Source: Aphidius gifuensis
Taxonomy: Eukaryota; Arthropoda; Insecta; Hymenoptera; Braconidae
NCBI RefSeq assembly: GCF_014905175.1
Contig: NC_057791.1
Coordinates: 14,946,177 to 15,010,176, forward strand
DNA: 64,000 nt
Reading direction: 5' to 3'
Position numbers and translations under genes: made by a program. Positions 35,615-47,463 of the stretch are shown here, one piece after another (positions within the stretch are counted from its first letter, which is position 1; every line of letters begins with the position of its first letter). The notes under the pieces are model-generated. The model made no database searches. It worked only from the letters and a program-made list of their open reading frames with translations, and had not been told where the DNA came from.

Positions 35615-36365
35615 CTGGCCGAGGCCAAGCTGGCCAATTTTTTGTTATGGTGGATTTTATATTTTTGTAGTGGTAGCACCACTGAGTTTGAATTCAAAAA
35701 TTAGGCAATATTATTATCTTAATTATTTAATAAGTTTTTTAATTTATTCTTTCTGTGAAATCTTATTAAGATAACACCGTAAACACTGTAGAACTTGTTG
35801 AAAACAATCGTACTTAATCTATGATGTTATGTTAGCAATTATTTTTTGTTGTTTTAAAGTATATATCAATTTATTTTTTTCATCTTTTAGTGTATAAAAA
35901 AATTTAAACTACTAAATTATTACTAATAAGAAGAAGTAATGACGATTATTTATTTAGTCATATAATTTAATAATTAATGTATGTAACAGGACTAAATACA
36001 TCTTTATTACTTTTTTTTTAATCTATTTTTTGGTGTATTTTTTTATTATTTATTATAATAATTATTTGACAAACTGATACAAAGATAGCTTGCAGTTCAA
36101 CTGCTTGTCACATACCATATAAATTCTAATTTAAAAAGATATTTTTACTGTTATTATATAGTTTACATATAATATAATAATACTTGTTTTGTTCATTACA
36201 AAAATATTATCTTTTATATTTTATCTATCAATGTATGTAACAGCAATAAATACATGTAACAAAACAAATATTTTTACCTAAAAATATCAAATGTATTTAT
36301 TTACACATAATAATATATCTGCCTTATACTTATTACAACAATATTATCTTTAATATTTTATACTG
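35615..36365. other. Intergenic, no gene seen
   Basis: A+T-rich. 'aatgtatgtaacag...aaatacat' occurs twice (near 35976 and 36230), a small imperfect duplication. Confidence 0.4.
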
Positions 36366-36371
36366 ATTTAT

Positions 36372-36565
36372 ATTTCTCCGATTTTCTTCTCATATTGAAT
36401 AAAAATTTCAAAGAAAAATCGGAGTAAAACAAACAATCTTTTTTTCCGATTATCTCCAACTTGTTCCGATTTTCGTCCGCATTTTCTCCGATTCTTTCCG
36501 AATTACTCCAATTTTTAAAAATCGGAGAAAATCGAAGAAAATCGGAGAAATCATTTTCACCAGGG
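36372..36565. mobile_element. CCCTGG-family repeat, copy 3 (right end)
   Basis: Dense 'ctccgatttt', 'aatcggag' and 'ttccgatt' words in both orientations, ending 'aatcattttcaccaggg' at 36565. A closely similar block ('aaaaatcggagtaaaacaaa') occurs at 57295-57430. The left end is unclear. Confidence 0.55.
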
Positions 36566-37790
36566 CATTAAAGCTCTTATTGAGAAAAAATGCTACGTTG
36601 ATAAGACCGAAAATATAATGAAGTTATTAAATAACCCTGGACATTATGTATTTTAACAAGACCAAAGAAATTCGGAAAGTCTTTATTTCTTCAGACAGTT
36701 GAACATGTATGCAATAATGATAAAGAATTGTTTAAAGAATATTATATCGGTAAAACAAAAAATGGCTAGAAGTGGAAAAAGTATTCAGTTATAAAATTAA
36801 ATTTCTCTTGGATATTTAAAGACGCTAGTCTGGAATTATGTCAAAAATTATTCATTGAACGTTTGATAGACATATTGCTAAAAAAGAAAATATAGTTTTA
36901 AAAGTTGATAAGTATGATGACTTCAAACTTTTAAAGACTTAGTCATAGCACTAAATCGTGAATATAAGTCTGAAGTAGTAGTTTTTATTGATGAATATGA
37001 TCATTTATTGATACATACAAGATATAAAAAGATCAAAGACATGAAAAATAATGATGATAATTTAAATGTATTCAAATTTCTAAAAAAATTTTTTAACTCC
37101 ACCGATGACCTTCGTCAAGATTATCTACACCTAGTTCTATGTACAGGTGTTGTCAGGTCATCATACAATGATATCTTATCAGGTGGAAATGATGATAACT
37201 TAGATTATGCGGCTGGTTACGGTAAAATGATTGGTTTTACTGAAACAAAAATAAAAGCTTTTATCTATATGTTTTTAAATTTGCCATAAATAAGTGGATT
37301 AAATTACAACCGGATCAAACCAAAGAAAAGATCTGATATTCAACTTGAAAAACATTACAATGGTTATTCATTTGATGCTGAAGCTAAACAAAACATTTAT
37401 AATTCTTGGTCGATAACGAAATCACTGTTTTTAAAAGATTTTGAAGCTTATTGGATGCAATCAGGTTCTTCAACGATATACTAATAAATAAGGTTTCAAA
37501 TTGTCCTGAAGCTTTGTCAGAACCAAGGGATTCATCAGAAACATATTAACTCAGTGTACTGTTATCAGATTACCATGAAACAAGCGATTTTAATATATTA
37601 CTGTTCCAAATGGGATATTAAACGTTAACTAAACGGCAAAAAATTGAATGTAACGACAACAGCGGGGAATACGTATATAATATAAACTATCCAAACGAAG
37701 AGCTTGCAAAAAAGCGTATGACAGCTGGTTCTTATTAAAACAAATGTATGGCAAAGGTGTTTTAAAATGATGATGATGATTGGTTAGCAC
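36566..37790 (+). pseudogene. Inactivated AAA-ATPase-like / PD-(D/E)XK family gene
   Basis: Frame pieces in order match the AAA-ATPase-like domain family (PF09820, linked to DUF1703 nucleases). They are: LIEKKCYVDKTENIMKLL (N-terminal YVDKT signature); after one frameshift, TRPKKFGKSLFLQTVEHVC (Walker A-like RPKKFGKS) and KELFKEYYIGKTKNG, a stop, then KWKKYSVIKLNFSWIF; VVVFIDEYDHLL (Walker B) at about 36975; LHLVLCTGVVR and LDYAAGYGKMIGFTE (sensor region); and finally LLFQMGY, TKRQKIECND and NINYPNEELAKK, typical of the segment leading into the nuclease domain. Stops and frameshifts occur throughout, and the nuclease domain is absent. The family is common in bacteria, some fungi and scattered animals, so lateral origin is plausible. 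Both ends abut CCCTGG-family termini. Confidence 0.85.
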
Positions 37791-37807
37791 ATAAAATGAT
37801 GTTACAA

Positions 37808-38325
37808 CCCTGGTGAAAATAATTTCTCCGGAAATCCTCCGTAGAATTCCGAAAACACTCCGTAAAACTCCGGACATGGCCCATTAAAATTTCAGCCAGC
37901 TTAAAAAGTGAATTATTCGTAATATTCATCAGTTTTTTGATACAACAATATTTAATTTTTGACGAAAATGTTTCATTCGTTTATTATCTTTCCTATTACC
38001 CTGGTAGAAATATTTCTCCGCCATTACTCTGGCTTTCTCCGGCATTACTCCATTTTTGGCCCATTTCCAGAGAAATTACTCCGGCATGAGGTTGATGGCG
38101 GAGAAATTACTCTAGTAACTCTAGTAACTTGAGTATTTTTAAAATGCTACGAATTTCTCCATGTTTTTTCAAAATGAGCCAATTCCGAAATAATCTGGAG
38201 TGATTCGGGAATAATCCGAAGCCATTCCGGAATACTCCAGAGAAAATCGGAATAATCCGGGGAAATCGGGAATAATCCGGAGCTTTTCCGGAGGAATGGA
38301 AATTTCCAGAGAAACTCCTGAATAT
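37808..38325. mobile_element. CCCTGG-family repeats, copies 4 and 5
   Basis: CCCTGGTGAAAATAATTTCTCCGG begins at 37808 (20-base limit: CCCTGGTGAAAATAATTTCT) and CCCTGGTAGAAATATTTCTC at 37999. Each is followed by runs of 'ctccg', 'attactcc', 'ggaataatccgg' words. The second extends to about 38320 and includes strong self-complementary stretches. No matching CCAGGG right ends were found for either, so they are truncated or end differently. Confidence 0.55.
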
Positions 38326-38860
38326 ATAAAAAATAATTGAATTGATATAATAATGAGGGTCTGGATGCAATAACACGTCGAGCGCTCGAAAGTCAAGAAA
38401 ATGCTATGTTGCTGTGGGTGGAAAATAAGAAAAACTAAAATTGAAAAATTAAAAAAAAAAAAATACAGTCGTCGATAAAATTAAAAAATACATGTTTTTT
38501 TCCAAATAAACTTTTTTATATGATAATTAGTTTACGGGATAAAAAATAAAAACGAAATTTTTTTTTTTGAAAAAAATACTTTTTTTTAACCATATAACTC
38601 GAGACAACTTCTTTAAAAAGTACTAAATCGACTTGAAATTTTGACTGTAGCTTCATTATGAGCTACCGATTGCAACAGTATAATAAAAAAACTCATTTAT
38701 TCATATTGTTCAATTTTTATTATATGATTATTTAATGTCGAGGAAAAATTCAATTTGTTTCACTTTGAATGAAAAAAGAGTCGAAGAAATTTAAAAATTG
38801 AGTAACTTGTCAGTGGCAATATTGTTGAGCAGTATATCAAGAAGTTTTTTACAAATTTTC

Positions 38861-39072
38861 AGATATTTTTATTAATTATTTACTGAGTTATTAATTTAAC
38901 AACAAATTGCGAGCTGCCGTTAGGGCTATGTATGCGTGATCGTCAGCCCCCTCTCTCGCGAACGCGTATGTTCGCGCTGGTTCGCGCGTTTGTATATCCA
39001 TATAAATACAAACAGTATACGCGCAATTTGTTGTTAAATTAATAACTCAGTAAATAATTAATAAAAATATCT
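38861..39072. mobile_element. 212-bp element with 51-bp perfect inverted arms and a GC-rich core
   Basis: Bases 38861-38911 are the exact reverse complement of 39022-39072 (51 of 51). The 110-base core is strikingly rich in G+C for this genome, with CG-rich words (CTCTCGCGAACGCGTATG, TTCGCGCGTTTG) that can fold further. Long perfect arms indicate a young foldback or MITE-type element. No target duplication was certain. Confidence 0.8.
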
Positions 39073-39108
39073 TATCTAAAGATTTACGCGACAAACAAAT
39101 ACATTTAG

Positions 39109-39660
39109 TTTATAACACTTGTTGGTCAGTCATTGGATACAGCATCAATACTGGCAATATTATTACGTCAAGATTATCCAAATTTAATATGTTATTTATA
39201 TGCACCACCTGGTGGTTTATTAAGTATGCCAGCAATATATACACAAAAATTTATAATATCAACGATTCTTGGTAAAGATTTTGTACCACTTATGGGTTTA
39301 CGACAAATGGAATGTTTACGTGCTGATGTTATAAATGCATTGAGACAAAGTGCTGATCTAAAATGGAAAACAATATGTTCAGTTATGTGTTGTGGTCGTA
39401 GTTCAAAACCAACAGCTATAACTAAACTCGAAAATGGTGGATGTATTGTTGAATATCATAAAAATAAAAATCAAGCAAGATTATTAGTACCAATTGATAC
39501 AGTTATTTATAAAACCACGTCATTTACCATTATATATCCACCAGGTAAAATAATTCATGTTGTTAGAAAATATCCAAATGATCAAGATGAAGATGACAAG
39601 TAATTTGACCTAGTTTTTTTTTTTATATTTCAATGCTTATATTTCAGAAAAAACAATAAG
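39109..39660 (+). pseudogene. Orphan exon of a diacylglycerol lipase (DAGL) gene
   Basis: An open stretch of about 160 codons matches the catalytic half of sn1-specific diacylglycerol lipases (Drosophila inaE, DAGL alpha/beta): LAILLRQDYPNLICYLYAPP, then ILGKDFVPLMGL with the expected catalytic Asp, and YPPGKIIHVVRKY with the expected His. The nucleophile motif, normally GHSLGAG, reads GQSLDTA, so glycines of the nucleophile elbow are lost. There is no credible ATG: in-frame TAG lies at 39106. Acceptor-like GGTCAG|TCATTGG (39129) and donor-like GACAA|GTAATT (39598) sequences, with an EADIEDDSFARPP-like remnant after 39650, suggest a genomic exon fragment rather than a retrocopy. No N-terminal transmembrane exons were found nearby. 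Probably a pseudogene fragment; a diverged functional gene cannot be excluded. Confidence 0.75.
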
Positions 39661-40398
39661 AAGCTGATATTGAGGATGATAGTTTTGCTAGACCCCCTTG
39701 ATACAGATATAAATTTTTCATTCTACTAAATTGGAAAATAATAAATAACTAAACTAATTAATTAGTTTATGAAAAATATGTCCAACTTATAAATAAAATT
39801 AGACTTTAACTAAATAATGTCGTTAATATCTAAATTAATTTGTAATAATTAATAATTTTTATGTTTTTCATTGCATCCACAAGAAAGAGTTGATCAAAAA
39901 ACAGTTAATCAGCTCCAATTTTTTACCCAAAACATCATGAATAATTTCTTCATTTTGATAAACAAAATGTATGTTGTAATAAAATAATTAAAATTTTATT
40001 TATTAGTCAAGTAATTTATCAATAAATCTTGATACAATTGTTACAAAATTATTTTATATCATGTTTAATTCGAAATATAATTATTAACTTTTCTTATAAG
40101 TTTAATTATAATAGCCAAAGTTTTAAAATTATAAGACAATAAATTACAAATGTTTATTAGTAATGATTTTATTATCAATAAAACAGAAAAAAAAGACAAT
40201 ACATTAAATATGTATCTAAAGTTTATTTATCATATGAATTATTATTATTTTTCAAAAATAAAAATTAATATAAATGTAAGCCTATTTATTCAAGTGTAAA
40301 ATGAGCAGGTTAAAATAATGAATAACACTAAACAAATTAAAAAAAAATCTAATTATTCATTATTAAAATATTTTTATTCAACAATAATAAAAATATTT
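39661..40398. other. Intergenic, no gene seen
   Basis: A+T-rich spacer between the lipase fragment and the end of eIF2-beta. AATAAA-type signals on the minus strand near 40370-40380 could end the eIF2-beta transcript. Confidence 0.4.
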
Positions 40399-41675
40399 TT
40401 ATGTTTCTCTTGCACGTATAGCAGCACGTTTACCAGTAACAGCCTAAAAAAAGAAAAACAATAAATTACAATTTATGTCAAATGAAAAATTAATAAAAAT
40501 TAAATTTTTGTTTATAAAATTTACCTGGAAACCAGACTTGATATTAGCAACTGAACATCTTGATCCACATGTTTCACATTGAAGGAAAAATATACGTGTA
40601 TCTTTTTGTAAAATAGTATCTGGTGATTTACATGTATGACAAGTTATGTACTCTTTGATGTATCTTCTTAAAACATTTTCAATTTGTTTTTGCTGAAATC
40701 TTCCTTTGATAATTAGCTGGCTGTTACCATCAACTGAGCCACTTGTACCCAATTCAGCAAGTAAAAAATCAAGCAAATGTTTTGGCTGTCTGTGTAATGT
40801 TTTGCAAATCTAAAAAACAATAACAACAATTAAATACAATAAAAAGAAAAATAATAAAGATGAAATAGTAATTTACCTCGGTAAAATTGACAAATGAAGT
40901 TTTTTTTGTTCCAATACGAACAACTTGTGGTGGTCGCATGATAAATTTTTGTTTTTTTCCAGCAACCATGTCTGGATTTTTTTCTCTCATAATAGAAAAT
41001 ATACGTTCCAATAATTCTTCATGAGTGTAATCTCTTTCATTGTCAATCCACACATCTTGTTCGACAGTATCTAAATAAATTACAAATTAATATTTGTATT
41101 ATTTAATAAATATTAATCAATAGATATATTCTTTTACCATTTTCATTATTTTCAATATTTGTATTATCTTGGGCAGAGACTAACTCAACGAGCTCTTTTC
41201 TTTTCTTCTTTTTTTTCTTGGTGTTTGCAAAGTCCATATCAAGATTAAGAATACTATCAACATTATTAACATCATCAGCTAGAACTTCTGTTAATTCCTG
41301 TTAAAATATTTCAACATGTTTTTGATTAATAATTTTCATAAATATTTTGTTAATAAAGTATTGAAGTTTTTGTTTAATTATTCAAGAGATCAATTGTCAA
41401 ATGATTTTTAAATTTAGATCAAAGGTATATATATTTTTTATTTACCTCAACATTGTTTTCTTCTATTGGCACAATGTCACGATCAAAAGGTGTTACAATC
41501 TTCTTTTTTTTCTTTTTTTTCATTGTGACATCAAAGTCGAGAATCTAGAGAAACAAATTTTATCATTAAGTGTTTGTTATCATTTTTTATTTGTGATTGT
41601 AATATTAATTAATAATGTAAATGTTTGTAATTGATAATGGAAATATTTTTAATAACTCACTGGTTCTTCAGCCAT
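40399..41675 (-). CDS. eIF2beta: Translation initiation factor eIF2 subunit beta, 265 aa
   Basis: Part of the eIF2 heterotrimer that delivers initiator Met-tRNA to the 40S ribosome; the beta subunit binds eIF5 and eIF2B through lysine blocks. Exons: 41675-41661, 41544-41446, 41297-41138, 41070-40877, 40809-40525 and 40443-40399, totalling 266 codons with stop, all phases matching. The start MAEEPILDFD is typical. Two lysine-rich blocks are seen at about residues 14-20 and 62-69, where three are usual in vertebrates and yeast. The conserved core runs from DYTHEELLERIF through VVRIGTKKTSFVNF. The C-terminal C4 zinc ribbon has CHTC near residue 209 and CETC near 232. The last exon is AVTGKRAAIRARET, a highly conserved tail. 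It is shorter than the 310-335 aa usual in animals because the N-terminal region is compact. Confidence 0.96.
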
Positions 41676-42112
41676 TATTATTGCTTTATTATTTATATAT
41701 TTTTTTATAATAAAAAATTAATTGAGGTAACTGAACACATGTAGCATATAAATTGCCATGACAGATTCAACCATAAAAAGTATATTGTTACCAAGATGAG
41801 AATAAGTGTGATGGTAAAAAAATTTAGTTATAGAAGTCGTTGATAGGTGGCTGAAAGTGTGGATTCCTGTCTAGGATCAACCATTTTTTTTTTTGAAGAG
41901 TAAGTCGAAATCGAATTGAAGAGTTTAAAAATCTAAATGCAACGCGTGTTCATTTCGTAATTAACAATTCGAAAAAATTTCATAGAAATACAGAAAAATC
42001 TTTTATAAATTTTCGAATTAATTTAATTGCAACGGGTCAATTTAAGAGCAGATTTATTTGTGATATACATTTTAAAAATTAATAATCTATTGATAAAATA
42101 TTTCAGAGAACT

Positions 42113-42330
42113 AGTCAGTGTCTAATTAGTTCTCCCACCATATCTACAACATTTGAAAAGAATAGAAATAAAAAAAAAAAAAAAATAGTCAACACGTCGA
42201 TGGACAATTAGTTGATGTCAGCTGACGTGGTCACTCAAATTTTATCAAACGGATAACAATAAAATAAAATTAAAAAAAACATATTAAATTCATTAAAATA
42301 AGTGTGAAGAAATTATTATTCTGCTTTTTT
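42113..42330 (+). promoter_or_regulatory. Conserved upstream block of tetraspanin-like gene 1
   Basis: The segment 'agaactagtcagtg...gttctcccaccata', a poly(A) run, 'agtcaacacgtcgatgga', then 'gatgtcagctgacgtggtcac' in parts and 'ttttatcaaacgga' is repeated upstream of gene 2 (44878-45090) and gene 3 (47163-47390). CAGCTG and TGACGTGG words are retained in gene 1 and 2; gene 3 has 'gccggctgacgtgg'. It ends about 60 bases before each start codon, so it probably includes promoter elements carried along with the duplicated genes. Confidence 0.5.
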
Positions 42331-42393
42331 TTTTTTTTTTTTTAATTGTACTTTTTTGTATTTAAAGAAAAATAATATTCAAAAAAATTCAAT

Positions 42394-43180
42394 ATGACAA
42401 AAACGGGTCCAAAAATGTTTGTATATTACATGGCAGTTCAAACAGTAAGTGATAATTGTCAATGTTTAATATAAATTAATATAATTATACGATATTTTAT
42501 AATGAAATTATTTTATTATAAAAAAAATTATTTGGTAATTTTATCATTTTATTTGTGTGTCATAAACTATTAATGATGACTCACATGATTAGTTACTTAT
42601 TAGCGATAACGATATTAGTCACGACTATTTTTATTGAAAATTTTTGTTTATTTTTTTATATTATATTTATTTATTATTATCGTTAATATTTTTATTCAAT
42701 AATTTTTACTTTCAGGTTATCTATAGTGTGTTCTCATGGGTATCAGTGGAGATTCGCTATTTTTCTTCATTAATTTCACATGTCGTTCCGAGTGAATTGG
42801 GAATACAACTTAGATGTCAATATCTCGCTATTTTGGTGCTTGTCTGTTTGACGATGATATCTTGTTCTATAATACTTGGATCGAGTAGATGTACAAAAAA
42901 TGAACGCTTTTTTTATTATTGTTATCTTGTGGTAATTATTTATTAATTTTACTTTTTTGAGCTGCATGAATTCACTTTTTAATATATAATTTAATTAGTT
43001 TTTTTTTTTTTATTTCAGCTTCTTTTTGTGCACTCAACAACTTTCATTTTTTCAATTTATATAAGTATCAGCATCTGTTAACAAATTTATCATTTTACAT
43101 ACAAACGGATGAATTTGAGTGAGGAACTTAAGGGTGATTGTTTTTTCTGGTGGATGTGTGTGGATTCTCACACTCAAAGG
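42394..43180 (+). pseudogene. Tetraspanin-like gene 1, truncated
   Basis: Exons 42394-42444, 42716-42931 and 43019-43081 read MTKTGPKMFVYYMAVQT, then VIYSVFSWVSVEIRYF... with a second hydrophobic stretch, then LLFVHSTTFIFSIYISISIC and a stop. Relative to gene 2, an insertion of a few bases in exon 3 shifts the frame right at the end of the third membrane segment. The rest of exon 3 ('catacaaacggatgaattt') is still recognisable, but the CCG-containing exon 4 and the fourth membrane segment are absent before the next duplicated unit. It is either a pseudogene or a strongly truncated three-segment protein; the former is more likely. Confidence 0.75.
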
Positions 43181-44877
43181 ATTATTTTAACTTGATTCAA
43201 CACAAATTCATCATCATTGAGATAAATTTAAAATAAGAATTGAGTAAAATGTTTATATATTTCGAAGCAGTTAATACATAACTAATACGAGATTATTTTT
43301 TTTTTTATTAAACTACTTTTAATATGACGATTTCACTTTCATAATAATTTTGTTTTTATTTAACATATAAAACAATAATTTCAAATGAATCGATTCAAAT
43401 CACTTAATTTAATTGTAACAATGTTTTTTCATTCAGTATTTTTAATTACTTGTAAATAACTTTTTTTCAATGTTTGTTAAATAAAAAAATAGATTTATAA
43501 ATTATAATTATAATTAGTCTCAATTGACATTTTAAAAATTTATTTGGATAACATATATGAAAATATAAAATTGAATAAATAATACAAAAATTAAAATTAA
43601 AATTGAAAATATAACTCTACAAAATTGTTTTTATATCAAATTATTAAACAAATATAAATATTTAAAAATATATTTTTCATATATCCGCATTGACAAGAAG
43701 AAAATAAAATCCATCTGTAAGTGATAGCTCATTTTTAAATATTTATACCCTTTTTAACTTGGTTCAAGTAGAACGATAAAATAAATATTTTAAATTATTT
43801 TAATTTAATATTATAATTAAATAATAAAATTGATTTTACAATATAAAAAAATTGATTATAAAATGGATTTATTTTCTAACAATAAAATATATTGTTGGCT
43901 CAAAATAAATTAAGTAAAATATATCTATTTGTTTATCAGTAATTAAATTGGAAAAAGATTCATGAGTTTAACAATAGAAAAAATGTAATTTTATTTTTTT
44001 TTGACTAAAATGTAGTGGTAAAGAAACTACAGTTAAGTGTAAATAAAAATATATACTTGAGAAAAAATAAAATTAAATATCTGTTGACAAAATTAAAATA
44101 ACAATAGATGATGGATAATAAAAATTTTATTTGAAAACCAAAGATAGGGTTATCATCATGCATTTTTCGAGCCGAAAATAAACTTGTTACACCATCGGTT
44201 ATTTTCGAAACATCATATCAACTTATCTGCAGTAAAATTAGCGTAAAATAATCGTGGTATATTTTTCTCTCAAGTATACTGTCTATGTAAACGATAGAAT
44301 ATTTTTTTATTTTTTTTCCAACTTTGTCATTAATTTTTGTCCTATACACTTATAGCTTGTATTCAATTTTTAAATTTTATTTACAAATTAGAAATATTTT
44401 TTTACAATTTAAATTATTTAATAAATCTTATTAATATTTTCAAATATGAATTTAATTTTTTTTTTAAATGTGCAATTGAAATTTCAACACAAAATGAATC
44501 AAGTTATTTGAATATGTAAAAATAATTTTAACATTTTATTCGAGTTATTATACCGACATTGTTTTCAAATTTTCTTTAGTTGTTAAATTACTACATTTGA
44601 ATTTATTACTTAACTATTATCCAACAAAAAATATATATCAATTTTAACATTCAAAAAATTATTCCTTTTTTTTTAATTGAAATAAAAAACATTGATCGAA
44701 TCAAATATCTCAAAATATCAACGCTTGTTCGTTTGTAATTGATAATTCGAAAAAATAACATAGAAATACGGAAACATCGGTTATATATTTTCGCGTATAT
44801 TTGCAATTGATTAGTTTAAGCGCAGATTTATTTGTAGAATAATTTTTAAAAATTGATAATTTATTCATAGAATTTCA
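43082..44877. repeat. Spacer of the tandem tetraspanin array with dispersed repeats
   Basis: Bases 43255-43640 resemble 46430-46800 and 48720-49110 ('aactaatacgagattatttt', 'tttatttggataacatat'), showing that 3' flanks duplicated with the genes. Bases 43915-44080 match the dispersed repeat at 9348-9520. Bases 44300-44720 match 61055-61430 ('aaattttattt.aattagaaatat', 'attattatccaaca.aaatatatatcaatttta'). TAGGGTTATCATCATGC at about 44144 resembles a hAT left end. Confidence 0.55.
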
Positions 44878-45164
44878 GAGAACTAGTCAGTGTAAATTGA
44901 GTTCTCCCACCATACTCACTAACACTTGAAAAGAATAGAAATGAAAAGAAAAAAAAAAAAAAAATAGTCGACACGTCGATGGATGATCAGTTGATGTCAG
45001 CTGACGTGGACACGTGGTCACGCAAATTTTATCAAACGGAGAATAATAAAATATAATAAATCATATTAAATTCATTAAAATAAGTGTGAAGAAATTATTA
45101 ATTTGCTTTTTTTTAATTGTACTTTTTTGTATATAAAAAAAAATAATATTTAAAAAAATTCAAT

Positions 45165-46424
45165 ATGAAAAGTACGGGTGCAATAGTGTTTGTATATTAC
45201 ACGGGATTTCAATTAGTAAGTAATAATTGTCAATGTTTAATATAAATTAATATAATTATACAGTATTTTATAATGAAATTTATTTTAATATAGAAAAAAA
45301 TATTTGGTAATTTTGTCATTTTATTTTGTGTGTCGTAAACTATTAATGATGACTCACATGATTAGTTGAAAAAATATCCAGCGATAACGATATTGGTCAG
45401 GACTATTTTTGTTGAAAATTTTTGTTTATTTGTTTATATTATATTTATTTATTATTATCGTTAATATTTTTATTAAATAATTTATACTTCCAGGTGATCT
45501 ATTCTTTTTTATCATGGGAACCACTGGTGATTCACTATTTTTCTTCATTATTTTCACATGTCATTGATAGTGAACTAAAAACACAACTCAATAATCAACA
45601 TACCGCTATTTTGGTGCTTGGCTGTTTGACAATGATATCTAGTTGCATCTTATTTTTATTGAGTAAATGTTGGACAAATGAACGCATTTTTCTTTGCTAT
45701 TATTATATGGTAATTATGTATTAATTTTATTTTTTTGAGCTGCATAAATCCACTTTTTAATATATAATTTAATTAGTTATTTTTTTTTTTCTATTTCAGC
45801 TTCTTTTTGTGCATTCAATAACTTTCATTTATTCAATTTATATAAGTATCATGTCTATTTACAATTTATCATACATACAAACGGATAAATTTACTGAATT
45901 GCTGAAGGAAAATTTTGTTAGTTCTGCTGACAGAATGCAACTACGTGTAAGTTGTAAAATTATATTTTAAATTGTATCAATTAAAAAATATCATTTTTAT
46001 TGCTTTTTTTTTTTTAAATAGTTTGACTGTTGTGGATTTACGAATGCAACAATAGAATATAAGGCCGGGTTTCCATTCTCCTGTTGTCAACAACTCTTTC
46101 GCTGCACATTTGAAAATATCTACAAAGTTACATGCAAAGATCCAATGATTTCAGCTTATGCTTCATTAATCAAAAGTATTGGTTGTGTTGCTATTGCTTC
46201 TTTTTTTATTGAGGTAATTCAATAGATAATTTTTTTTTTATATACTGATAGTTATCAATTTTTATTAAAATTATTTATGTTTTTTTTAGTTGGGATTCTT
46301 TTTAACAGTTATTTACACGTGGTTTTCAAGTGGTCATGATTCTCTTGATTCTCCTGTTTCTGCTAATTCTCCTGAGAATGATGTCAATGCCAACACAGAG
46401 TGCATCGCCATGGAGACAATTTAA
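45165..46424 (+). CDS. Tetraspanin-like gene 2, intact, 246 aa
   Basis: Five exons: 45165-45215, 45494-45709, 45800-45946, 46022-46213 and 46290-46424, giving 247 codons with stop and phase 0 at every junction. The product has four hydrophobic segments: FVYYTGFQLVIYSFLSW; AILVLGCLTMISSCILFLL; LLFVHSITFIYSIYISIM; and SIGCVAIASFFIELGFFLTV. A large extracellular loop between the third and fourth carries the CCG motif (FDCCGFTN) and further cysteines (FSCCQQLFRCTF ... KVTCKD), the tetraspanin signature. Tetraspanins organise membrane microdomains with integrins and other partners. It is diverged from the well-known subfamilies, notably in the first segment, which lacks the usual N-terminal cysteine-lysine-Y pattern. 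It is the best preserved member of the array, with an upstream block shared with genes 1 and 3. Confidence 0.85.
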
Positions 46425-47463
46425 AATAGAAATTGAGTAAATGATAATATATTTTGGAGCAACTAATACATAGCTAATACGAGATTATTTTTTTTTTTTT
46501 TCAAACTACTTTGAATATAACGACGTCAATTTCAAAATAATTGTGTTTTTATTTAACATGTAAATCAATAACTCAAATCACTTAATTTATTTGTCACAAT
46601 TTTCTTTTTCTAAATATTTCTAATTACTTGTAAATAATTTTTTTTATTCAATGCTCGTTAACTAAAAAATATAAATTAATAATTATATAATTAGTCTTAA
46701 TTGACATTCTAAAAATTTATTTGGATAACATATTTGAAAACATGGAATTGAATAAATAATCAAAAATTAAAATTAAAAAATATAATTCTACAAAATTTCA
46801 ACATTCAAAAAATGATTCTTCTTTTTCGAATTGTGTAAACAAAAAAAAATAATTAAATCTCGAAAAAATATTGAGTATAATGACTGTAAAGATAATATGT
46901 ATTTAAGATTTTTTCTTGATAAAATAATCTTGATAATAAAATTATTTTTTAATAAAATCATACATTTCATTTTATTTCATATATATCAAATTACAAAATA
47001 TCAACGCTTGTTCGTTTGAAATTGACAATTCGAAAAAAATTTCATAGAAATACAGAAAAATGGGTTATAGATTTTTGAGTGATGTTATTTGCAATTGATT
47101 AATTTAAGCGCTGATTTATTTGTAGAATAATTTTTAAAAATTGATAATCTATTCATAGAATTTCAGGGAACTAGTCAGCACTAGTCAGTGTCTATTTAGT
47201 TCCCCCACCATACTCAATAACATTTGAAAAGATTAGAAATGGAAAAAAAAAAAAAAAATAGTCAACACGTGGATGGATGATTAGTTGATTAGTTGATGCC
47301 GGCTGACGTGGTCACACAAATTTTATCAAACGGAAAATAATAAAATATCAAAAAGAAAAACGTGTTAAATTCATCAAAATAAGTGTGAAGAAATTATTAA
47401 TCTGCTTTTTTTTTAATTGTGCTTTTTTGTATATAAAAAAAATAATATTTAAAAAAATTCAAT

